Shown in pieces: positions 1 through 6,128 of a stretch of 8,651 nucleotides of DNA; position 1 is the first letter of the stretch; each line of letters opens with the position of its first letter. Both the position numbers and the translations under genes were made by a program. Source of the DNA: Treponema sp. (lineage in GTDB: Bacteria; Spirochaetota; Spirochaetia; Treponematales; Treponemataceae); NCBI GenBank assembly GCA_017622055.1, contig JAGARY010000473.1, forward strand, positions 1 through 8,651, in the 5' to 3' direction. The notes under the pieces were generated by a model. The model worked only from the letters and a program-made list of their open reading frames with translations. It did not search any database and was not told where the DNA came from.

Positions 1-896
1 AGTTCTTTTTTTGCAAAGGCTGATGTGGCGTATAAACAAGCTGGGTCTCCTGGGCGGCGTTCTGTGTCTACCGCTGGGATTGCTTTTTTTGTTATGCGAC
101 GTGAAGCCTCTATTAATTCTTTTACAGTTGTTCCTTTTTCTGTGCCCAAGTTTACTGTAATGCTTTTGTCATTTTTTGCAATGTAATCTAATGCTTTTAC
201 GTGAGCAATTGCCAAGTCTGTAACGTGAACATAATCACGAATACATGTTCCGTCGCGAGTGTCGTAATCTGTTCCAAACACTTTTAATTCATCGCGCATT
301 CCGCAAGCAACTTCCATAATTCTTGGTAAAAGATTTTGTGGAGCTTGTTCAAGACCTTTAATTTCACCTTCTGGATCGTATCCTGCAGCATTAAAATAAC
401 GCAAAGCGGCAAATCTAAGACCTTTTAATTGATCGTACCAAGCCATAAAGCGTTCAATTTCTAATTTTGTAAATCCGTAGTAGTTTTCTGGATTTTTTGG
501 ATGGTCTTCGTCAATTGGCAAATATTGTGGTGCACCAAAAACTGCAGCTGATGAGCTAAAAATCATTTTTTTACAACCAAATTTTACTGCGGCATTCATA
601 ATATTTAATGTTCCAGTAATATTATTGATAGAATATTTTTCTGGATTTTCCATTGATTCCCCAGCAGCTTTGAATGCAGCCAAGTGAACAAATGCATCAA
701 ACCCTTTTGCAAATGCTCCTTCCAAATCTGCAGGAATTAAAATGTTTCCGTATATAAAATCGTTTTCTTTAAAAAGATTGCAACGTAATCCGCTAGAAAG
801 ATTATCAAAAACTGTAACTTTATGCCCAGCTTTCATCATTTCTTTTACAACATGGCTTCCGATGTACCCTGCACCACCAATTACTAAAACTTTCAT
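1..896 (-). CDS. galE: UDP-glucose 4-epimerase GalE, C-terminus cut by window edge
   Basis: This gene encodes the epimerase that interconverts UDP-glucose and UDP-galactose with tightly bound NAD in the cytoplasm, supplying galactose units for surface sugars or feeding the Leloir pathway. The first 298 residues are visible. They show the Rossmann NAD motif GGAGYIGS at residues 7-14, the catalytic-serine region SSSAAVFG at 114-121, and the catalytic pair Y140-x3-K144 in YYGFTK. They also contain the extended-SDR substrate motif RYFNAAGYDPEG and a LGTEKGTTV segment. GalE proteins are usually about 320-340 aa, so only a short C-terminal piece is missing. The start is supported by an AGAGGTG ribosome binding site (901-907) four bases before the ATG. 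The gene lies 21 bp downstream of a minus-strand lipoprotein gene and is probably cotranscribed with it. The family assignment is secure; a closely related UDP-sugar epimerase specificity cannot be excluded. Confidence 0.95.
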   Translation of the reverse strand, partial: MKVLVIGGAGYIGSHVVKEMMKAGHKVTVFDNLSSGLRCNLFKENDFIYGNILIPADLEGAFAKGFDAFVHLAAFKAAGESMENPEKYSINNITGTLNIMNAAVKFGCKKMIFSSSAAVFGAPQYLPIDEDHPKNPENYYGFTKLEIERFMAWYDQLKGLRFAALRYFNAAGYDPEGEIKGLEQAPQNLLPRIMEVACGMRDELKVFGTDYDTRDGTCIRDYVHVTDLAIAHVKALDYIAKNDKSITVNLGTEKGTTVKELIEASRRITKKAIPAVDTERRPGDPACLYATSAFAKKE

Positions 897-900
897 TTTT

Positions 901-907
901 CACCTCT
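901..907 (-). promoter_or_regulatory. Ribosome binding site of galE
   Basis: On the minus strand this reads AGAGGTG, four bases before the ATG at 896. It is strong for this window and fixes the galE start. It lies wholly in the 21-bp gap after the upstream lipoprotein gene, so galE can be translated independently. Confidence 0.75.
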
Positions 908-917
908 AAATTTATTT

Positions 918-1349
918 TTATTCATTTATTTTCTTTAACACAATTAAAAAAACGTAAGGAGTTTGAGAATATTCACCAGCAACTTCTTTTGACAATTTGG
1001 CCCAGCAACTATCAACAAATTCGTATCCGTCTACGTTTTTATTAATAGAAATTAATTGTTCTGCGTGATCTGCACTAATTGCATTTCCGCCAATAATTAC
1101 ATCATCCTTTGAAAAACCAGGGATAACAGCTCTTACTTTTGCAGAATTTTTTAAATAGGCTGGCTCAAACCAAGTTGGAAGTTCTGAACCAAAGCCTTTG
1201 TATCGCCAATCTTCAAAATATGATGAAGGTTTTTCTGCTCGATTATTCCGATTAGATTGATTGGATTTTTCTGACACATCGTTAGATGCACAACTAGAAA
1301 AAGCAAAAACAAATGTTAATATAAAAATCAAAAAAATATTTCTTTTCAT
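918..1349 (-). CDS. Small lipoprotein of unknown function
   Basis: The product is a 143-aa predicted exported lipoprotein that I do not recognise. The frame is open further upstream (to an ATG at 1430). I chose the ATG at 1347-1349 because it puts a classical signal peptide at the N-terminus: MKR, then a hydrophobic stretch at residues 5-17, then the relaxed spirochaete-type lipobox FSSC with lipidated Cys20. After the cysteine comes a Ser/Asn-rich polar tether (about 21-43). It is followed by a compact domain (about 44-141) containing YKGFGSELPTWFEPAY at 50-65, a central GGNAIS and a hydrophobic C-terminal strand YVFLIVLKK. There is no clear Shine-Dalgarno site, only an A/T-rich leader, so the start is less certain than the frame. 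It is the first gene of a likely two-gene unit with galE. Mature protein is expected to be membrane-anchored; its role is unknown. Confidence 0.7.
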   Translation of the reverse strand: MKRNIFLIFILTFVFAFSSCASNDVSEKSNQSNRNNRAEKPSSYFEDWRYKGFGSELPTWFEPAYLKNSAKVRAVIPGFSKDDVIIGGNAISADHAEQLISINKNVDGYEFVDSCWAKLSKEVAGEYSQTPYVFLIVLKKINE

Positions 1350-1506
1350 TAAAAAAAATATAACATAATAATACATGCTTTTCCATAGAACTATTTGATT
1401 TTTTCTTCGGCAAGAGGAGATTATGCTCATAAAAAAGATTGTGGCTTTTGTATCTTTATGTAACTTTGTTGCATAGAATCTGTTTTTTAGTTAAAATCGA
1501 GGATAT
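1350..1506. other. Divergent intergenic region between two lipoprotein genes
   Basis: This 157-bp A/T-rich gap separates the minus-strand lipoprotein gene from the plus-strand TPR lipoprotein gene and must hold both promoters. On the plus strand, TAGAAT at 1474-1479 is a possible -10 hexamer (5 of 6 consensus matches), 25 bp before the ribosome binding site of the TPR gene, but no good -35 box is spaced correctly. I found no convincing minus-strand promoter and no operator-like palindrome. Confidence 0.4.
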
Positions 1507-1908
1507 ATGAAAAAATTAGCGCTTATTTTATCAACTTTTGTAGTTTTATTAGGAATTAGTTCTTGTTCTTCTGTAAAAGACATTCCTACAGATTTATCTG
1601 CTGCACAATTAATTCAATTGGGGCAAAATGCTTATGATTCAAAAAATTATAAAGCTAGTGAAAAATATTTTTTAACAACAATTCAAAGATACGGAGCAAA
1701 TACTCACACTTACATAGAAGCTCAATACGAATTAGGACATCTTTATTTAGCAACAAAGCAATACAAAAAAGCATACAATATCTTTAATGAAATTTTGTCA
1801 ATGTATGATTATTCTTTTGGATTGCCAGGGGCATATAAAAAACTTGCTATGATTGGAATTGAAAAAATCCCATCAGAGGTTTTGAATTCTTTGCAAAAAT
1901 CAGAATAA
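1507..1908 (+). CDS. TPR-containing lipoprotein, BamD/YfiO-like fold
   Basis: The product is a 133-aa predicted lipoprotein, probably an envelope scaffold. It has a signal peptide at residues 1-19 and the lipobox GISSC with Cys20. Two helical hairpins of tetratricopeptide type follow. The first (about 32-65) reads LGQNAYDSKNYKASEKYF; the second (about 71-103) contains YELGHLYLATKQYKKAYNIF. Both show the small-residue/aromatic spacing of TPRs and sit directly after the lipid anchor. That resembles the start of BamD/ComL outer-membrane-assembly lipoproteins, but this protein is only about half their length, so a BamD role is not claimed. The start is supported by GAGG at 1499-1502, four bases before ATG. 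It stands alone: the upstream neighbour is divergent, and the downstream one is convergent with stops only 22 bp apart. Fold confidence is high and exact role unknown. Confidence 0.8.
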   Translation: MKKLALILSTFVVLLGISSCSSVKDIPTDLSAAQLIQLGQNAYDSKNYKASEKYFLTTIQRYGANTHTYIEAQYELGHLYLATKQYKKAYNIFNEILSMYDYSFGLPGAYKKLAMIGIEKIPSEVLNSLQKSE

Positions 1909-1923
1909 TTTTTATATTTTTTT
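1895..1923 (+). terminator. Weak A/T hairpin with T-tract after TPR lipoprotein gene
   Basis: AAAAAT (1895-1900) can pair with ATTTTT (1908-1913), followed by a run of seven T at 1917-1923. The stem is pure A/T and overlaps the stop codon, so it would be a weak intrinsic terminator. It is listed because it lies exactly where two convergent genes meet. Confidence 0.3.
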
Positions 1924-1930
1924 CCAGCCA

Positions 1931-3259
1931 TTATTCTTTTGGCAATAAAATTGTAGTAATTTTTATTCCTTTTTCTTCCAAAAAGCCGGTAACAAATTCT
2001 TTTGAATACTTACCGCTTTTTCTTGGATAAGGATGAGGTTCGGCATCTCCAATAATGATTACTCGTTTTTTAGATTCTGGTCGCCATGCAAAGAATTTTC
2101 CAGAGGCATACATTGCTTCGTAAACCGCTTCTGGAATATCACCACCTTCTTTTCCATAAATCCTAACTGCTGCCAAATTTTTTGAAATAGAAGAAAAGTT
2201 TTGAACAAATCCGTAAACTTTTACAGGTAAATCCATGTAATTGTACCCGTCGCCATAATCTCTGTACAACAAAAGCCCCACTCTAGCTCCGTCGTTATTA
2301 ACAAACAACTCTTCCAACAACGGCGTAAATTCTGCCTTTAGTTTTTCCATGTCATTTTTCATACTGCCAGTTGTATCAATTGCAAAAACAACATCTAAAG
2401 GAGCATTTTTATCATCTTCCAATACAGAACGAATATCTTGAATTAAAGTTTCTGGACCTTTTGAAAAAATTAAATCTTTAGAAACTTCATTTAGTTTTTC
2501 GTAAGCCAAAGGATTATATTCATCTGTTAAAACAGTTTCATCTTCTTCAACTTCTGGCTCTTCAATTTCTTCCAAAATTTCTTCTGGTTCTTCAACAGGA
2601 ACTTCTTCAACGGGAAGTTCTTCTATAACAGGAGGTGGTGGCAATTCTTTTACAACTTTTTTTGGTTTTGGCTTTTTGATTTTTACAAAATCAAACATAA
2701 AAGGATTATCAACATAATTTCCTGTATAATCTGCATAAGGTTTTTCAAAACTGCGAATATTTATAAAAGTTCCTTTATCAATTTGAATTTCTCCATTTCT
2801 TGACCATTCGTAACCATAAACAAGAGTTTGAGGAATATAAATATGAAAAGCTGGTCCAAAAAAATCTGTTTCTTCTGGTGTTGAATCTACCAAACTATAT
2901 TTGGCTCCTTCAGAAACTAAAAACTCTCCGTTTAGAATGCGTTTTTCATCACCATTGATTTTATTATATTCTTTGGCTCTGTAAGCATAACTGTCATTTT
3001 TTCCAGTTGGATCTTTTGTTGTTTCTGTAAGTAAAATTGAATTTATATTTGGAGACTTTTTTACATAAAGATGATATCCGCCATTTTCTTTATCTGCAAT
3101 CAATCTTACATTTTGATTTTCAACACGGATTTTTTGTTGTTCAGGAGTATACACTATACTTTGAAAATTATTTGAATTATTTTCTTGTCCATAAAAAACA
3201 CAGGAACATCCCATCATAAAAAGTGAAATAAGGATTTTTGAAAAACTTTTACTTTGCAT
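1931..3259 (-). CDS. Exported von Willebrand factor A domain protein with acidic/proline linker
   Basis: The product is a 442-aa secreted or envelope protein with three parts. Residues 1-24 form a signal peptide. Cleavage type is ambiguous: an atypical MMGC lipobox with Cys18 is possible, as is ordinary cleavage near Gly24. Residues about 30-195 form a mostly beta-strand N-terminal domain I do not recognise. Residues about 195-241 are a low-complexity linker of KPKPKK, PPPP and many Glu/Pro/Val repeats, typical of a rigid spacer. Residues about 287-440 are a von Willebrand A domain. It carries the metal-ion MIDAS motif DTTGS at 295-299, a GGDIPE segment at 372-377 where the MIDAS threonine or equivalent would lie, and the third MIDAS strand IIIGDAEPH with Asp405. 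Such domains bind protein ligands through a divalent cation, so an adhesion or complex-assembly role is inferred. No clear ribosome binding site precedes the ATG. The gene is probably monocistronic. Confidence 0.88.
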   Translation of the reverse strand: MQSKSFSKILISLFMMGCSCVFYGQENNSNNFQSIVYTPEQQKIRVENQNVRLIADKENGGYHLYVKKSPNINSILLTETTKDPTGKNDSYAYRAKEYNKINGDEKRILNGEFLVSEGAKYSLVDSTPEETDFFGPAFHIYIPQTLVYGYEWSRNGEIQIDKGTFINIRSFEKPYADYTGNYVDNPFMFDFVKIKKPKPKKVVKELPPPPVIEELPVEEVPVEEPEEILEEIEEPEVEEDETVLTDEYNPLAYEKLNEVSKDLIFSKGPETLIQDIRSVLEDDKNAPLDVVFAIDTTGSMKNDMEKLKAEFTPLLEELFVNNDGARVGLLLYRDYGDGYNYMDLPVKVYGFVQNFSSISKNLAAVRIYGKEGGDIPEAVYEAMYASGKFFAWRPESKKRVIIIGDAEPHPYPRKSGKYSKEFVTGFLEEKGIKITTILLPKE

Positions 3260-3292
3260 ACATAAATTATCGGTATTTTGGAAGTATTTTAA

Positions 3293-3320
3293 TAGACAAA
3301 ATTGAGAAATGATTTATAAT
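3293..3320 (+). promoter_or_regulatory. Promoter of the 358-aa protein / XRE-cupin / glycosidase operon
   Basis: The -35 box TAGACA (3293-3298) matches TTGACA at five of six positions. After 16 bp comes a perfect -10 box TATAAT (3315-3320). It is followed by a short A-rich leader and the ATG at 3364. No other good promoter was found before 6060, so this one probably drives all three genes downstream. Confidence 0.7.
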
Positions 3321-3363
3321 ATAAATTCACATTAATAAAAAAAGTTAAAAAATTGGTAAAAAA

Positions 3364-4440
3364 ATGTTAAAAACTGAAGAATTTGAACAAATTGATATAA
3401 ACTCATTTTTTGATTCCTCTGAACTTGTTGATAAAAATAAAGATAAAGCTGAAATTTTTACAAAACGTCAAAGAGATTTACTTAATCAATTAATGCCTTT
3501 AATTATGTCCCAAGATAAAGAAAAAGCGGCAATCTTTTTTAACAGAATTGCAGACTTGGAATTAATGGCAACTTCAGTAGCAAAGTTTCCTTCTCTTTTG
3601 GAACGCCACGAATTGGCAGGTGGAACAAGAACTCCAACTACATTAACAGATTCTCTTATTAAACATAATGATGCAGGCGACCGAATTTTAAGACTTCCGT
3701 CAAAGGCAATTTTAGGAAAAAGTCTTTTGGTTGCAAAAACTCATACACTTTCTGATTTTGCAAGATTTGCAAAACACCTTGGCCCAGAACATGATTCAAT
3801 TGCTAAAGCCTTTGAAAACGAAACAGTTCTTTCAATGTTTTCTTTACTTGTAGAAGATGTTTATTTAAATTTAATATCAGATGCAGAACAACCAATGGAA
3901 TTTAGACGAGAATGGTCATATTCACTTTTGTTGCTTTGGGAACATTGGAATGATCAAACTATAGAAAATGTTGCTCCTGTCTTGCAATCTGTTTGGACAG
4001 CAAGACGAAAGTTAGCACCAGCATTTGGAACAATGATGGGAACAAGCGAACTTTTGCTTATTTCTATGCAAATGGACGACCAATGGATTAGTTTTATTAA
4101 ACAAAAAATGGGAGATTCTGGAGTTTCGCAAGCCATGGAAGAATTTTTGTTTGGAATTTCTTACGAGCAAATTCTTTCCCTAAGAACAACTCTTAAAACA
4201 AAAGGAATTCCTGCAATTGGCCGTGATGAAGTTTCTAAATTCTTAGGCGAACACGTAAAAGCCGACGCTGGATTAGACTACAGAGACTTTTATTCTATGT
4301 ATACAGTTCGTCGTGATAACGCTCGCTCTAGAGCCAGATTAAAATTACCTGGTCCACACAAAACACTAGAAGATTACTTCTTCCAATTTGTAACAGAGCA
4401 AAACAAGGAGAAACAAAACAATGACACCTTCGCAAAATAA
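3364..4440 (+). CDS. Conserved-looking cytoplasmic protein of unknown function, first gene of XRE-cupin operon
   Basis: The product is a 358-aa soluble protein I do not recognise. It has no signal peptide and no membrane segment. It appears mainly helical and charged, with helix-like segments at about 33-72, 139-172, 178-215 and 237-278. Visible landmarks are a Gly/Thr-rich turn at 85-95 (AGGTRTPTTL), an aromatic patch SLLLLWEHWND at 187-197, and a very basic stretch VRRDNARSRARLKLPG at 315-330 near the C-terminus. The basic stretch could contact nucleic acid or acidic partners (inference). No Walker, HTH or catalytic signature is seen. The start follows a good promoter but has only a poor ribosome binding site. 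Its last 20 bases overlap the next gene, an XRE-cupin regulator, so the two are translationally linked and may act together. It could be a regulator partner or a scaffold; no function is assigned. Confidence 0.85.
   Translation: MLKTEEFEQIDINSFFDSSELVDKNKDKAEIFTKRQRDLLNQLMPLIMSQDKEKAAIFFNRIADLELMATSVAKFPSLLERHELAGGTRTPTTLTDSLIKHNDAGDRILRLPSKAILGKSLLVAKTHTLSDFARFAKHLGPEHDSIAKAFENETVLSMFSLLVEDVYLNLISDAEQPMEFRREWSYSLLLLWEHWNDQTIENVAPVLQSVWTARRKLAPAFGTMMGTSELLLISMQMDDQWISFIKQKMGDSGVSQAMEEFLFGISYEQILSLRTTLKTKGIPAIGRDEVSKFLGEHVKADAGLDYRDFYSMYTVRRDNARSRARLKLPGPHKTLEDYFFQFVTEQNKEKQNNDTFAK
4405..4410 (+). promoter_or_regulatory. Ribosome binding site of XRE-cupin regulator inside the upstream gene
   Basis: AAGGAG lies ten bases before the ATG at 4421 and within the last codons of the 358-aa gene. 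It is the best Shine-Dalgarno site in this operon. It supports the start that overlaps the preceding gene by 20 bp. Confidence 0.7.
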
Positions 4441-5041
4441 TAATGATAAAAATGAAGCAAAACAAAAAAAAGTTCCTTATCATTTTGGTGAAAAACTAAG
4501 ACAAGTTCGGGAACACAAAGGTTATACTCTAAAAGTTGTTGCTCACAAAGCCGGTGTAAGTGAAAGTTTAGTTTCTCAAATAGAAAGAAATCACGTTTCC
4601 CCAGCAATTGACACTTTGTTAGCTTTGGCAGATGTTTTGGACATAAACTTAGAATTTTTGTTTGACGAATATCGCAAAAAACGCCCTGTTCAAGTTATTA
4701 GAGCCACAGAAAGACCTTCTATAAACGAAGACGACATCACTTACGAACAATTAGCAAAACCAGCAGGTTCAGACACAGACAATTCTATTGAATCTTACGT
4801 TTTGCACATTCCAGCAGGTTCACACACTCACAGAGGTTCTTACGGACACATTGGCCGTGAGTTTGGAATTATTACAAAAGGAAAAGCTCGCTTAACTTAC
4901 GAAAATACAGAATACATTTTGGAAGAAGGAGACAGCGTTTCTTTTTCTGCCGGCGTAAGACATGTTTTGGAAAATGTAGGAGATTGCGACCTTGAAGCAA
5001 TTTGGTTTGTAACTCCTGCCCAAAGGTTTGTAAACCACTAA
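4421..5041 (+). CDS. XRE-family transcriptional regulator with C-terminal cupin sensor domain
   Basis: The product is a 206-aa DNA-binding regulator. An N-terminal polar tail (1-20) leads into an XRE helix-turn-helix at about 22-83; the recognition part reads AGVSESLVSQIERNHVSPAIDTL. A linker (84-122) joins this to a double-stranded beta-helix cupin at about 124-204. Cupin motif 1 is visible as PAGSHTHRG (His135, His137) with Glu148. Motif 2 follows the pattern G(x5)-x-x-G-(x2)-H-(x3)-N with Gly170, Gly178, His181 and Asn185. The metal-binding His/His/Glu/His set is thus present, so the sensor probably binds a metal and a small ligand. Proteins of this architecture usually control one or a few metabolic operons. 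It sits between a 358-aa unknown and a surface glycosidase-like lipoprotein, overlapping the first by 20 bp and touching the second, which suggests it regulates this operon. The ligand is not predictable from sequence. Confidence 0.93.
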   Translation: MTPSQNNNDKNEAKQKKVPYHFGEKLRQVREHKGYTLKVVAHKAGVSESLVSQIERNHVSPAIDTLLALADVLDINLEFLFDEYRKKRPVQVIRATERPSINEDDITYEQLAKPAGSDTDNSIESYVLHIPAGSHTHRGSYGHIGREFGIITKGKARLTYENTEYILEEGDSVSFSAGVRHVLENVGDCDLEAIWFVTPAQRFVNH

Positions 5042-5042
5042 A

Positions 5043-5885
5043 ATGAAAAAACAATTTTTAATTCCATTTCTTGCCCTTCTCTTTTTTGGTTGCAAAACAA
5101 CAGATTTTCTTGTAGAAAAATATACAAATCCCCAAGTGCTTCCTATTGAAACTTCCTGCCCCGCAGAAATCACTTGGGAAAAAGTTCAAGACGGAATTGA
5201 AAAAACAGATTTTGTTATAAAATCAGAAAATATTCGTTGGGCATGCGTAAAAATTGACCTTCACACACCAAACATTTCAATCAAAGCGTCCCCAGAAACA
5301 AATCAACTTGGAAAACGCTTTATTCACAAAAAATTTGCCCAAGAAACAAATTCCACAGTGGCATTAAACACAGTTCCCTTTGATTTAGACGGCAGAACCT
5401 ACATTCCAGTGAGCGTTGTAAAAATTAATAATCAAATTGTTTGCCCCATAAATTCCCATTACGCAGCTTTAGGATTCATTAAAAACCCAGACAACACCTA
5501 CAACGCCATCATCATGAAAAATCAAACCGAAGAAGAAGTTTCAAAATGCGAATTTGCCTTTGGCGGATTCTACGAAATCTTAAACCACAAAACAATCTAT
5601 CAATTTGAAAAATACAAACGTTCCAGAACCGCCGTAGGAATTAGCCACAACGGACGCTTTTTATATTGCTTTGCCACCGCCGGAATTGCATGTCCAACTG
5701 GCAGAAACGGCCTAAACTTTGAAGAATGCGCCCTAATTTTACAACATTTAGGCTGCACCCAAGCAATGGAATTTGACGGCGGCCATTCCACCGGCCTGGT
5801 TTTAAACAAAAAAAATCTAATTCGCCCAAACCTCCAAAGAAAAGTTCCCGCATTGGTAGGCTTTGAATTTTCAAAAACAGAATAA
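5043..5885 (+). CDS. Phosphodiester glycosidase-type (NAGPA/YigE-like, PF09992 family) lipoprotein
   Basis: The product is a 280-aa predicted lipoprotein. It has a signal peptide and lipobox FFGC with Cys17, a tether to about residue 65, then a domain of the family that includes human NAGPA (which removes N-acetylglucosamine from a sugar phosphodiester) and bacterial YigE. Family landmarks seen are VALNTVPFD at 106-114 (the usual N-x-x-F strand), FAFGGFYEIL at 171-180, SRTAVGISHNGRFLY at 194-208, and the hallmark EFDGGHSTGLVL at 243-254. In place of the more usual LDGGGS there is FDGGHS. The substrate is unknown; envelope polysaccharide or teichoic/phosphoglycan-like phosphodiesters are an inference from family and location. 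The ATG begins one base after the stop of the XRE-cupin gene and has no ribosome binding site close by, so translation is probably coupled. C-ending codons (GCC, ACC, ATC, GGC) are visibly more frequent here than in the flanking genes. Confidence 0.87.
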   Translation: MKKQFLIPFLALLFFGCKTTDFLVEKYTNPQVLPIETSCPAEITWEKVQDGIEKTDFVIKSENIRWACVKIDLHTPNISIKASPETNQLGKRFIHKKFAQETNSTVALNTVPFDLDGRTYIPVSVVKINNQIVCPINSHYAALGFIKNPDNTYNAIIMKNQTEEEVSKCEFAFGGFYEILNHKTIYQFEKYKRSRTAVGISHNGRFLYCFATAGIACPTGRNGLNFEECALILQHLGCTQAMEFDGGHSTGLVLNKKNLIRPNLQRKVPALVGFEFSKTE

Positions 5886-6059
5886 TTCGGGGCAAACTTC
5901 AAACCACACAAAACACAAAATCACATCCCAAAACTCAAAACTACCTTTCCAGCTTTCCAGGGTTCGCTACCGCTCATTCCCGCTGTCTTCACAAGTTCAG
6001 CCATCGGGAAGGCAAGCCCCCTTCCAATCTGGGCCAAGAAAAAACAAAGGGAATTTTTA
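5886..6059. other. Non-coding gap with GC-rich island
   Basis: No supportable gene lies between the glycosidase stop and the GntR-operon promoter. The first 55 bp are A/C-rich. The core (about 5941-6036) is roughly half G+C, against about one third in surrounding DNA. It includes two tandem copies of CTTTCCAG (5945-5960) and an inverted repeat GGAAGG (6007-6012) / CCTTCC (6020-6025). There is no T-tract behind that hairpin, so it is not a standard intrinsic terminator on the plus strand. It may be a dispersed repeat or the remains of a transferred sequence. Confidence 0.5.
5945..5960. repeat. Tandem duplication of CTTTCCAG
   Basis: Two perfect, directly adjacent copies of the octamer CTTTCCAG lie at 5945-5952 and 5953-5960, at the left border of the GC-rich island. 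Function is unknown and the copy number is too low to call a satellite. Confidence 0.6.
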
Positions 6060-6088
6060 TTGACAATCATATTGTAATAGTGTACTAT
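6060..6088 (+). promoter_or_regulatory. Promoter of the GntR-ABC transporter operon
   Basis: The -35 box TTGACA (6060-6065) is perfect. It is followed by a 17-bp spacer and the -10 box TACTAT (6083-6088), a four of six match. The transcript would begin near 6095, about 25 bp before the GGAGG ribosome binding site. The -10 lies inside inverted repeats, so the promoter is probably repressed by the operon's own regulator. Confidence 0.75.
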
Positions 6089-6101
6089 CTGATTAATACA
6101 C
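6077..6101. promoter_or_regulatory. Inverted-repeat operator candidate over the -10 box
   Basis: Two overlapping symmetries are visible. ATAGT (6077-6081) and ACTAT (6084-6088) form a 12-bp palindrome covering the -10 box. GTGTA (6080-6084) and TACAC (6097-6101) form an inverted repeat with a 12-bp spacer spanning the expected start site. Placement across the -10 and start site is what an autorepressing GntR dimer would use. Binding is inferred; which symmetry is the real site is undecided. Confidence 0.5.
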
Positions 6102-6119
6102 GTGTTAATAATAAAAATT

Positions 6120-6126
6120 GGAGGAG
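6120..6126 (+). promoter_or_regulatory. Ribosome binding site deciding the GntR start
   Basis: GGAGGAG lies just before the ATG at 6129. It rules out the in-frame ATG at 6102, which has no Shine-Dalgarno site and would sit only a few bases after the expected transcription start. Confidence 0.8.
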
Positions 6127-6128
6127 CA

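Noticed and set aside
1350..1430. N-terminal extension of the small lipoprotein (start at 1430)
   Set aside because: It would put 27 residues, including Cys and Arg/Lys, before an otherwise perfect signal peptide. The ATG at 1349 fits lipoprotein export.
1507..1908. Calling the TPR lipoprotein BamD
   Set aside because: Only two TPR-like hairpins and 133 aa are present, about half of BamD length, so the specific function is not supported.
2520..2680. GAA/CTT-rich repetitive stretch as a possible microsatellite or CRISPR-like repeat
   Set aside because: It is in frame and codes for the Pro/Glu linker of the VWA protein; units are irregular and there are no spacers.
5600..5911. Two overlapping minus-strand frames opposite the glycosidase gene
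   Set aside because: They are complementary to conserved PF09992 motifs, so the plus-strand frame is the coding one.
6007..6025. GGAAGG/CCTTCC hairpin as terminator of the XRE-cupin operon
   Set aside because: No T-tract follows on the plus strand; the next bases are AATCTGGG.
6102..6128. Upstream in-frame ATG for the GntR regulator
   Set aside because: No Shine-Dalgarno site precedes it and it lies almost at the expected transcription start. The ATG at 6129 has GGAGGAG.
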